Shown piece by piece: positions 1 to 7,486 of a stretch of 58,521 nt of DNA. Each line of letters starts with the position of its first letter. The first letter of the stretch is position 1. Where the stretch lies: NCBI GenBank assembly GCA_964575975.1, contig CAZNTU010000009.1, positions 1 through 58,521 of the forward strand, read 5' to 3'. Made by a program: the position numbers and the translations under genes. The stretch is from G963674505 sp964575975 (GTDB lineage: Bacteria > Desulfobacterota > Desulfobacteria > Desulfobacterales > SKZT01). A model generated the notes under the pieces. It saw only the letters and a program-made list of their open reading frames with translations. It did not search any database and was not told the DNA's origin.

Positions 1-1
1 G

Positions 2-231
2 GCGCTACCGGAAGACCGCGACCTTGCCTCGTTTCTCGGGGCCGCCCGGCAAAACAAAACAAGGCTTGCATGCCTGGAAAGGAACAAAACCGGGAGGAAA
101 TTTCAGTGCCGGAAAATCGACATTATCAACGCCCCACGTGTTGCCCACTGCCAACCGGCAATAGATAAGCGACCGCGGATCGAAATAAACATGCCGTCGC
201 TTTTGCCGTCGGTATATTGCGCGCAATGTTG
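2..231 (+). other. Uncharacterised partial open frame at window edge
   Basis: This frame is open from the window edge to a TGA near 229-231 and encodes about 76 residues rich in Lys, Arg and Cys. It has no recognisable motif. The minus strand is also open over 5-265 (86 codons), so coding sense is undecided. It could be the 3' end of a gene that begins outside the window. I list it so the stretch is not read as empty and make no functional claim. Confidence 0.2.
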
Positions 232-287
232 ACGGCTTTGTTTCGGAAGCTTGCGCCCTGGTCATCGTTCTCGAGCGCCAGGGAAAG

Positions 288-683
288 GTGCTTCAGGAGG
301 TCTATCACGATATCGAGGCGACCCGTTGCGTTCGCGACGAGCAGAGGGCGCAAGAAATTTGGAAGTATTTGGAAAGAGTGCGCCAGACTATTTTCGAAAG
401 CAGCGAGCGGCTTATAAAGCACCTGACCAAAGAGTTCGAGAAAACGCGGGAGGTATTGCGGAGTGGATTCGGAGCATTGGAAGAGCAAATGGCGACCATG
501 AATCGCAGCCTTTCGATTGTCAACGAAAGTTTGCAGCAGGTCAACAATCAGCTTTACGCGATCAATGAAAATGTCATTCAGATCGCAAGAGGAGTTCAGG
601 ACGTTAATCAAAGCATCCAGGAAAACAACAGATTGACAGCCAAGTTGATAAACGTGGTTCATTCCGACTGGCGTTGGCGCTGA
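288..683 (+). CDS. Coiled-coil protein, 3' end probably lost
   Basis: This 131-residue ORF starts at GTG, though the frame is open back to about 189 and the true start may lie upstream. It is almost entirely predicted helix with heptad-like spacing, including stretches such as LEEQMATMNRSLSIV and LQQVNNQLYAINENV, typical of a cytoplasmic or membrane-tethered coiled coil. No catalytic motif is visible. The last residues (HSDWRWR) are read from DNA that belongs in another frame to the lactate permease gene. The natural C-terminus therefore appears to have been cut off at a deletion junction near 660-668. The stop and the next ATG overlap as TGATG at 681-685. Function unknown. Confidence 0.45.
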   Translation: MLQEVYHDIEATRCVRDEQRAQEIWKYLERVRQTIFESSERLIKHLTKEFEKTREVLRSGFGALEEQMATMNRSLSIVNESLQQVNNQLYAINENVIQIARGVQDVNQSIQENNRLTAKLINVVHSDWRWR

Positions 684-2317
684 TGGTCGGTTTCAGGTGG
701 CCGGCCACCAGGGCCATGCCGCTGGCGTGGCTGGTCTGCGCGATTATCGCGGTTGTCGTATGGAAAATGCCGGTCGGGTTCGTGATCGCCTCTACTTTGA
801 ACGGGTTCGGAGGGGCTTTGAACGTGCTCGTCATCGTGTTCGGGGCGATCTTGATCCTCTATACGCTGAGGGATTCCGGCGGAATGGAGACGATCAATTT
901 CGGATTTCACGGCATCAGCGCGGACCGGCGCGTGCAGGTCGTGATCGTTGGAGCGGTTTTCGCGGCGTTTTTGGAAGGGGCGGCCGAGTTCGGCACGCCT
1001 GCGGCCATCGCGGCGCCGCTTCTGCTTTCGCTTGGTTTTCCCGCCCTTTGCGCCGCCATGGTCTGCCTGATCCTCAATTCGTATCCGGTGACTTTCGGGG
1101 CCGTAGGCACGCCGATCTGGTTCGGCCTGACCCCGCTTGCGGACAAGGTTCGGGAAGCGACCGCAACCAACCCGGAAATCCCCTTTCAAAACATGAACGA
1201 ATTCTTCGAGATCATTGGCCGGTGGTCCGCCGTTCTCCATTTGCCCATGATCTTCATCTTGCCCGTGTTCGTGCTGGGTTTCATGACCCGGCTTTTCGGG
1301 CGCGACCGTTCCTGGAGGGACGGCCTTCTCGCCTGGAAATTTTCGTTTTTCGCGTCGGCCTGCTTCGCGGCACCTTTCATACTCACGGCTTTTTTGTTCG
1401 GAGAGGAATTTCCATCGCTCTTGGGCGGCCTGATCGGTTTGGGACTTACGATATACGGGGCTCGGCGCGGCTGGTTCTTTCCCGAAGAAACATGGGATTT
1501 CGGCCCGCAACGCGAATGGGAAGACGAGTGGACGGGAGAAATACCGGCGATGGAGGCGTTGGAATTCAAGGCGCGAATGAGTCAACTCAGGGCCTGGACG
1601 CCTTACGCCCTCGTCGGCCTTATCCTCGTGCTGACCCGCGTCGATTTTCTTCCGTTCAAGGCCTGGGTCAACGCGTATCAAATTAGTATTCCCGACATTC
1701 TCGGCTACGAGACGGTCGATTTCGCCGCGACCCCGCTGTACCTCCCCGGCCTGGTTCCGTTCGCGCTGGTCGCCGTGCTGACGATCTTCATTCACAAAAT
1801 GAGCCCCGATATGGTCAAGAACGCTTGGATCGACTCTTTCCGGAGGATGAAAAACCCGGCCATAGCGCTTCTTTTCGCGGTCGCGCTGGTGGAGATATTC
1901 AAGCAGAGCGCCAACAACTACATTGGCGCTCCGTCCATGCCTCTTTCCATGGCCGAGGCTACAGCGGCCGTCGCCGGAGGCACGTGGCCGTTTTTGGCCT
2001 CGTTCGTCGGCGCCCTTGGTTCGTTCATCACAGGTTCGAACACCGTTTCGAACCTGCTGTTCGCCGAATTCCAGTGGGGGGTGGCTTCCTCGCTGAACCT
2101 TCCGCATCAGATCCTAATCGCCCTGCAAGCTACGGGCGGAGCCATGGGCAACCTGGTCTGCATCCACAACATCGTCGCCGTATCCGCCACGGTCGGCCTT
2201 GCGGGCATGGAGGGCGCAATCCTCAAAAGGAACGCCGTCCCGCTCGTTCTGTACGGCTTCGTGGTCGGTTTCCTGGGGCTGCTTTTTTGCTATGTCCTGT
2301 TTCCGGAAACCTTTTGA
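674..2317 (+). CDS. lctP: L-lactate permease (LctP/LldP family), N-terminus truncated
   Basis: This polytopic membrane protein of the lactate permease family (TC 2.A.14) takes up lactate, probably with protons. Lactate is a usual electron donor for sulfate reducers. Family landmarks are present: GFRWPATRAMPLAWL, FLEGAAEFGTPAAIAAPLLL, the motif FGAVGTPIW, and near the C-terminus GSFITGSNTVSN with QATGGAMGNLVCIHN. Family members normally carry another 15-30 residues with the first membrane helix before VGFRWP. Here the frame upstream is unrelated and closes at a TAA at 605-607. Starts are TTG at 674 or ATG at 683, neither with a Shine-Dalgarno sequence. The remainder looks intact. The gene may be non-functional, or the junction may be an assembly join. 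Confidence 0.85.
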   Translation: MALMVGFRWPATRAMPLAWLVCAIIAVVVWKMPVGFVIASTLNGFGGALNVLVIVFGAILILYTLRDSGGMETINFGFHGISADRRVQVVIVGAVFAAFLEGAAEFGTPAAIAAPLLLSLGFPALCAAMVCLILNSYPVTFGAVGTPIWFGLTPLADKVREATATNPEIPFQNMNEFFEIIGRWSAVLHLPMIFILPVFVLGFMTRLFGRDRSWRDGLLAWKFSFFASACFAAPFILTAFLFGEEFPSLLGGLIGLGLTIYGARRGWFFPEETWDFGPQREWEDEWTGEIPAMEALEFKARMSQLRAWTPYALVGLILVLTRVDFLPFKAWVNAYQISIPDILGYETVDFAATPLYLPGLVPFALVAVLTIFIHKMSPDMVKNAWIDSFRRMKNPAIALLFAVALVEIFKQSANNYIGAPSMPLSMAEATAAVAGGTWPFLASFVGALGSFITGSNTVSNLLFAEFQWGVASSLNLPHQILIALQATGGAMGNLVCIHNIVAVSATVGLAGMEGAILKRNAVPLVLYGFVVGFLGLLFCYVLFPETF

Positions 2318-2330
2318 ACACCGACAACGT

Positions 2331-4823
2331 CTATTTGCCCTGGCGCAATCGCGCATTGATCTCCAGCTTCTCCAGCGCCAATTTGATGGCGTCGGACAGT
2401 CGCTTGTGCTTGGCCATGTAGCCGGTCAGAAATTCTTTTACCTCGGGGGCCCTCTCGATTCCGGCGACAGGCGCGACTCCTCCGACGACCCGCTCGAAAT
2501 GCAGAGGATGCATTTTTTCCAGCTCAGAAAGGTTTTTCAAAAACCAGTCCCACAGGAGCGTTTCCGCATAGGGATTGGCGCCCATGGAGACGATCGGCAT
2601 GAACTTGTTTCTGCTCGGAATTTCATCCAGGGTGAATCTTAGGGCTTCCTCGATCAATTCGGGTTGTTCGAAGCTGGAAAGTCCCGCCATGACGTTCATT
2701 CTTTCGTGCTCGCTTTCGGAGGCGCGAAATCTCTCTTTCATCCAATCCAGCGCTTGCCGCTGCTCCAGTTGCGCCACAGCCTGGAGTACAGCTTTCATGA
2801 TATCGGGATGGACATTGCCGCCCTGACGAAGGACCAAGAAGCGCTCTTTGGCGAAATTTTGCGCGTCGGCGTCTCCGTAGGCGCAGGCGCTCGCCAGCAA
2901 CTGGTCCCGTAAAATGGAAGTGGTCGCCGGCTCGTCGGGGCCGGGTTCGTAGCCGATTTTGGACAGCACGTTGGAGGCGAATTTCGCGCCGAACTTCCGA
3001 ATTTCCTCCCTTCTTCGGCTATCCAGAACCACGAACAGGTAGTGCAAATTGGAGGCTATGCCCGCCAGCGGCAGATACGCGTCCTCGCTCCTGTAGCATT
3101 CGAGGAATTCCACGTACGCGAGGGCGTCGAAGTCGCCGGCCTTTACCAGCGCGAAAAGGTCGCTCTGAATCCCCCACCGGTCCTCCATGTTCAGCCGCTT
3201 CTCCTCCACAAGCTTTCCAAGCGCTCGGAGGTCGTCGGAGTTCAAATACTTGGTCCGGTAAAAGCCGGTCTGCCCGTCGTTTATCTTGTAGGCCGTCGCA
3301 TTTTCGCCAAGGTCTATGCGGGCGTTTCTGCCGTCCATGAGCATCTCCACGACCCGAGAATCTCCGTCCTTGTCGAAGATGCGGACTTTCAGGGGTATCA
3401 GCCAGGTTTGGTCGTACTGTCCCGGCAGACAGGTGAAGCGTCGTTGGGTTAGCGCCAGGACTCCGTCTTGCCGATCGACCTCTACTACGGGATGGCCGGG
3501 CTGCCCCACCCAATTTTGCATCATGGCGGTGACCGGTTTGTCGGAGGCCTCTTCGAAAGCCTTCCAGAGGTCCTCGCTGGCCGCGTTATTATAAGCGTGA
3601 ACGGTAAGATACCGATTCATTCCCTTCCGAAAGGCTTCCTCGCCGATATATCCCTCCACTTGGCGAAGAATACTTCCGCCTTTGCTGTAGATGATCGGGG
3701 CCGTGCTAGAGTTGATCACCACGTGCTCGCCGCCGGGTATCTCGATGGCCTGGTCTTCCTTGAGGTGGTCGCGGGCCATGGCCGATTCCGTCTGTCCCAG
3801 GAGAAACTGCCCCCATGTGTCCCATTCGGGGTGATAGGAATCCACGATGCGGTAGGCGAAATAGGTGGCGAAACTCTCGTTCAGCCACAGGTATTTCCAG
3901 TCGGACGGGGTGACCAGGTTTCCGAACCACTGGTGGACTATCTCGTGTGCGATCACCTCGCAAATTCTTTGTTCCCCCGCGCAGGACGTCGTGCCTGGAT
4001 AATAAAGGAGAAGATTTTCACGGAACGTGATCGCGCCCCAGTTTTCCATGGCGCCGAACGCGAAATCGGGGACCGCGATCAAGTCCAGCTTGGGAAGCGG
4101 GTACGGAATTCGAAAATATTTTTCGCAATAGTCGAGGGACTTCCGTCCAAATTCGGCGCCGTACTCTCCGTACCTGGTCATTTTCGGAAGGGCCGCGACG
4201 CGCACCCTCGGGTCCTCGTTGTCTCCGATGAAATCGAAGTCCCCTACCCCCATGAACACCAAGTAGGTGGACATGCGAGGGGTTTTGCGGAACCTTACCT
4301 TTTTTTTGCCGCCATCGGTCTTCGCGGTTTCGAGCGCGACTTCGTTGGAAACGGCGGACAATTCGCGAGGAACGACCATTTCGATATCGAAGGAGGCTTT
4401 CTTGACAGGATGGTCCAGACAGGGAAAGGCCCTTCGGGCATCGCTCTCCTGGAATTGGGTCACCGCGATATATTTGGTTTGCCCGTCCTCCTTGTAGGCG
4501 CTCCGGTAAAATCCGGCCATTTTGTCGTTGATTTTCCCCTCGTAATCGATCTTGACGGTTATCTTGCCTTTGGTTTCCTCCGGCAATTCCACGGTCAAGG
4601 TCTCCGCCTCCGTGTCCATGGAAAAGCGCATGGGAACATACCTGCCGTCGTCCTGCAATACGGAGCATTGCCAAACGGCAAGCTCCAAGACGTTGAACTG
4701 GATTTTCCCGACGGCCACGGCCGTCTCCAGTTCGACGACCGCTTCGGAGGAAAAGGAAAAATCCGAAAGGTCGGGTTCGATTTTTATGGAATAGTTTATT
4801 GGCCTGATATGCGTGTCTGTCAT
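2331..4823 (-). CDS. M1 family zinc aminopeptidase
   Basis: This is a cytosolic metallo-aminopeptidase of family M1 (the PepN/ERAP group) of about 830 residues, removing N-terminal residues from peptides. The exopeptidase signature GAMENWG lies near residue 258. The zinc motif HEIVHQW with the downstream glutamate in WLNESFATYF is near residues 292-315, and a catalytic tyrosine lies in IIYSKGGSILR. The C-terminal half is the helical ERAP1-like domain. I chose the ATG at 4823 (MTDTHIRPINYS) because GAGG precedes it at good spacing and homologues begin in this region. The frame extends upstream to 4892 without support. The gene converges on the lactate permease with only 13 bp between the stops. 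Confidence 0.93.
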   Translation of the reverse strand: MTDTHIRPINYSIKIEPDLSDFSFSSEAVVELETAVAVGKIQFNVLELAVWQCSVLQDDGRYVPMRFSMDTEAETLTVELPEETKGKITVKIDYEGKINDKMAGFYRSAYKEDGQTKYIAVTQFQESDARRAFPCLDHPVKKASFDIEMVVPRELSAVSNEVALETAKTDGGKKKVRFRKTPRMSTYLVFMGVGDFDFIGDNEDPRVRVAALPKMTRYGEYGAEFGRKSLDYCEKYFRIPYPLPKLDLIAVPDFAFGAMENWGAITFRENLLLYYPGTTSCAGEQRICEVIAHEIVHQWFGNLVTPSDWKYLWLNESFATYFAYRIVDSYHPEWDTWGQFLLGQTESAMARDHLKEDQAIEIPGGEHVVINSSTAPIIYSKGGSILRQVEGYIGEEAFRKGMNRYLTVHAYNNAASEDLWKAFEEASDKPVTAMMQNWVGQPGHPVVEVDRQDGVLALTQRRFTCLPGQYDQTWLIPLKVRIFDKDGDSRVVEMLMDGRNARIDLGENATAYKINDGQTGFYRTKYLNSDDLRALGKLVEEKRLNMEDRWGIQSDLFALVKAGDFDALAYVEFLECYRSEDAYLPLAGIASNLHYLFVVLDSRRREEIRKFGAKFASNVLSKIGYEPGPDEPATTSILRDQLLASACAYGDADAQNFAKERFLVLRQGGNVHPDIMKAVLQAVAQLEQRQALDWMKERFRASESEHERMNVMAGLSSFEQPELIEEALRFTLDEIPSRNKFMPIVSMGANPYAETLLWDWFLKNLSELEKMHPLHFERVVGGVAPVAGIERAPEVKEFLTGYMAKHKRLSDAIKLALEKLEINARLRQGK

Positions 4824-5138
4824 ATGTTCCCTCGCTTTGGAAAAGAAATTTTGCGGTTGACGATATTCGACTTGCCATGAAAAAATTTTCAATGAAAATA
4901 ATAAAGGCGCGAATATTCGTCAATCCTGCGGAGGCAGAGATTGCGCGTTATTGGGGAAATTTCCTGGTTTTCGGGGCCTCTTTCGGTTTGTCTGTCGAAA
5001 TCGAAAAGATGTTCCGATAGTTTAAAAAAACAGAATCGATGTTTATTGTTTATCCAAGTGGGAAACAAAAACATTTCGATAAAAGTCTTGCTTTCGACTT
5101 TTTTATCTGTCAACCGACAAATGAAAGGAGAAAACGAA

Positions 5139-5609
5139 ATGGCAAAAAAAGTACTGATCGCATTCGACGACTCCGACAATGCCATGCGCGCAGTCCAGTA
5201 CGTCGCCGAAACCCACAGGACGGAAAACAAGGTCACCCTGTTCTCCGTCATTCCGGACACGGCCGACATTTGCATGATGGACAGCAAGGAGTTGACCCCG
5301 TACTTCAAATCCCAAAGAGCGGCGTTTTGCACGTTGGAGGACAAAAAAAAGGAACTGCTGGGCCTGGCCATGGAAAAGGCCAAAAAGGTCCTGACGGACG
5401 CCGGGTTCGACGCAAACAACATTGCGGCGAAAATGGCGGTCAAGAAAAACGGAATCGCCAGAGACATCGTGGCGGAGGCCGACAGCGGCTACGATGTGGT
5501 GGTTATCGGAAGAAGAGGCTTGTCGGGAATAAAAGAGCTGTTTTTGGGGAGCATAAGCCAGAAGGTGCTGAATCTCGCCAAGGAGGCGTCCATTTGCATT
5601 ATCAACTGA
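5139..5609 (+). CDS. Universal stress protein (UspA family)
   Basis: This 156-residue single-domain Usp protein begins with MAKKVLIAFDDSDNAM, the usual first beta strand and Asp. It ends with the nucleotide-binding loop VVIGRRGLSGIKELFLGS (G-x2-G-x9-G-S pattern), so it is predicted to bind ATP. An AAAGGAG ribosome site at 5124-5130 fixes the ATG at 5139, although the frame is open upstream to 4941. It stands alone and is divergent from the aminopeptidase. The DNA immediately downstream is decayed mobile sequence. Specific role unknown; the family acts in stress and growth arrest. Confidence 0.93.
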   Translation: MAKKVLIAFDDSDNAMRAVQYVAETHRTENKVTLFSVIPDTADICMMDSKELTPYFKSQRAAFCTLEDKKKELLGLAMEKAKKVLTDAGFDANNIAAKMAVKKNGIARDIVAEADSGYDVVVIGRRGLSGIKELFLGSISQKVLNLAKEASICIIN

Positions 5610-5744
5610 TTGCGTTCATGAGGTGACACGGATTTCGGGGAACGGTTCGCCACTCCGCGCATTTTTAAAACGGTCGATTGAAAATTACGCAGCCGGGCCG
5701 TTCCCATCCAACGTCGATTGGTTGGCGAACCGAGGAAAGATAAT

Positions 5745-5862
5745 CTATCGAACCATCCGGCGAAGCTCGTCAAGGCTGTCGTCCGTCCACAGAAGGCGCT
5801 CCTGGATGGATTCCAGCAGTTCCAGATCTTCGCTTTTGCGGATTTGCGCAAAGAAAAGCGCG
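5745..5862 (-). pseudogene. C-terminal remnant of an Rpn-like nuclease/transposase gene
   Basis: On the minus strand this short frame ends at TAG (5747-5745) and encodes AQIRKSEDLELLESIQ followed by ERLLWTDDSLDELRRMVR. That resembles the helical C-terminal tail of Rpn-family (PD-(D/E)XK recombination-promoting nuclease) proteins, which often end in a DELR-hydrophobic motif. Everything upstream is missing: at about 5865 the sequence switches to an IS91-like fragment on the other strand. The family assignment rests on memory of the tail pattern and is tentative. Confidence 0.4.
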
Positions 5863-5866
5863 CCCG

Positions 5867-5967
5867 CCGAAGACGATCCGCATACCCCCGAACTCGTATA
5901 CGACGATTCGGACTTCCGAATCCCGCTATACGACTATTGGGACCGATTATCCCTCGAAAACAGATGA
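5867..5967 (+). mobile_element. IS91-like transposase 3'-end fragment (copy A)
   Basis: The open frame encodes AEDDPHTPELVYDDSDF and continues RIPLYDYWDRLSLENR before a TGA at 5965-5967. This corresponds to the C-terminal tail of Y2/IS91-type transposases. The DNA is about 80 percent identical to 7019-7106, the equivalent part of copy B, in which the frame is broken. Only about 100 bp survive, and the fragment joins the Rpn-like tail abruptly at about 5865. The two copies share the same orientation. Confidence 0.55.
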
Positions 5968-6129
5968 TTATCATCGCCCCAGTTTGCACCTGCGACTTCG
6001 GCTTTACAGAGATATTTTCATTGTGGTAATTTTTGAACATCGATGGCTTTTGGCTTGTCTTTGGGGACGTGTACGAAATCACAGGCTGCGGCCGAAAAAA
6101 GATAGTAACCCAAAAAACACAATTTGGCA

Positions 6130-6237
6130 GGGTTGAAATTTCCTCTCAAAATCGTAATATCCGTCGAGAAAGGCGATATCGTCGTAATTACCAATTATCC
6201 TCTGAAAAAAGGAAAAAAAAATGAAAGTATACTATGA
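6130..6237 (+). pseudogene. 3' remnant of a DUF4258-like partner gene
   Basis: An open frame just upstream of the DUF2283 gene encodes LKFPLKIVISVEKGD and then IVVITNYPLKKGKKNESIL, ending at TGA 6235-6237. The end overlaps the DUF2283 start by 17 bp. Small DUF4258 proteins are often encoded directly before DUF2283 and end in a similar beta-strand plus basic tail. The frame is closed upstream by a TAA at 6106-6108 and no start is present, so the N-terminal half has been lost or frameshifted. Identity is inferred from position and tail sequence. Confidence 0.4.
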
Positions 6238-6451
6238 TGAAATAATCGACGCTTTGTATCTGCAGTTCGGCGACCGGCAACCCGACGGCGCCGTGGAAAT
6301 CGCGGAGGGAGTCAGCATCGATACCGCCGAAGACGGAAGCCTGACCGGCATAGAAATTCTCGAAGCATCCAAAAAACTCGATTTGAATACAATATTGTCC
6401 TATACTCTCGAACTGGATAAAAACATCTTGATGAAAAAAGCGGCATTGTAA
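6221..6451 (+). CDS. DUF2283 domain protein (antitoxin-like)
   Basis: This 76-residue protein begins MKVYYDEIIDALYLQF, contains GVSIDTAEDGSLTGIEILEAS, and matches the DUF2283 family, which is often paired with DUF4258 in putative toxin-antitoxin modules. An AAAGGAA stretch sits directly upstream of the ATG. The proposed partner upstream is truncated, so this could be an orphan. It sits between two degraded IS91-like fragments in the same orientation, suggesting carriage or capture by that element. No biochemical function is established here. Confidence 0.8.
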   Translation: MKVYYDEIIDALYLQFGDRQPDGAVEIAEGVSIDTAEDGSLTGIEILEASKKLDLNTILSYTLELDKNILMKKAAL

Positions 6452-6600
6452 TACGCCTCCGCATCGTGGACAACCTTGGGCCGGAACCCCGGAGAGCGAA
6501 CAGAACCTCGCCAGAACTACTGCCAAATGACGGGAGATTTTTAGAAAACCTAATCGGCGATCAATCCCCCATTCAGGCAGTCGGTAAAAAATAAATACTA

Positions 6601-7116
6601 ACGGCCGTTAAATACGGCGAGTGGCTGTTGACCGACGTTCTGAAAAAAGTCCCCCGCAGGCACCGGGTCTTCGGCATACCCAAACGCCTCCGCGTCTATT
6701 TCATGCACGACCGTTCCCTGCTCGGAAAGCCGGGCGCCTGCGCGTGGAACACAGTGAGCGCCTTCTTGAAATCCGCAGTTTCCCCCGACGGCGCCGCAAA
6801 GGTCGTCTACCGTTCGAAGGACGGAAAGACCGAACAAACCTTCGACGCCATCGACTGGCTCGCGAGGATCGCAGTTCATATACCCAATATCTACGAGGTC
6901 GATCCGCTCCGCTGTCCCAATTGCTAACATCGAATGCGGATCGTATCGATACTCGAGGCCGGCCCGATAGTCAAAAAGATCCTGGAGCACCTCGATCTAT
7001 GGGACACGCGAAACCGCGACCCGCCCGCCGAAGACGACACGCATGCCCTGAGAACTCGTCTGCGACGATTCGGACTCCCGAATCCCGCAATACGACTGTT
7101 GGGACCGAGTCCCTCC
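6601..7116 (+). pseudogene. Degraded IS91-family (Y2) transposase (copy B)
   Basis: The frame encodes KYGEWLLTDVLKKVPRRH, then VFGIPKRLRVYFMHDRSLLG, and later IDWLARIAVHIPN, all typical of IS91-type rolling-circle transposases. In the C-terminal zinc-ribbon region, VDPLRCPNC is followed by an in-frame TAA (6925-6927). The same frame then resumes as HRMRIVSILEAGPIVKKILE. A one-base insertion near 7050 breaks the final tail relative to copy A. The 5' half with the first zinc finger is absent, with a stop just upstream near 6590. The gene is therefore truncated, carries a nonsense codon and is frameshifted. Confidence 0.75.
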
Positions 7117-7486
7117 CCATCCGAGAAAAAATCCAAACCCGGGATCGGCGCCGGACTGCGGCCCGAAACATGTTCCCATGTTTTCCGGGCTGTTTCCGAC
7201 TTTACGCAAAACAATTTCAATCCCTCGGCAATCCTTCCCCGTTCCCGTTCCGGTTCGACGAGGAACAATTGAAAAGCCCGGTGTAGTTTCGTTGAAAAAA
7301 GCGAGTTCCTATCTTAAAGCTCTGTTAGCAACAGGACCAAAGGGAGGACCTTCACGCTGCACAAAACCCTGGATCCAAAAATCAGAGATAATCGAATATT
7401 TGCGAAAGGCTTTGTCTGACAGTGATGCCTCCCGTTGTGTAAGGGGGCCTGTTTACGCCTATTGGAAGATGGACGCCTTTCTTCGC

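Noticed and set aside
659..2107. 482-codon open frame on the minus strand inside lctP
   Set aside because: It is a shadow of the permease gene; composition is Arg/Gly/Glu-rich with no family features, while the plus frame is a clear permease.
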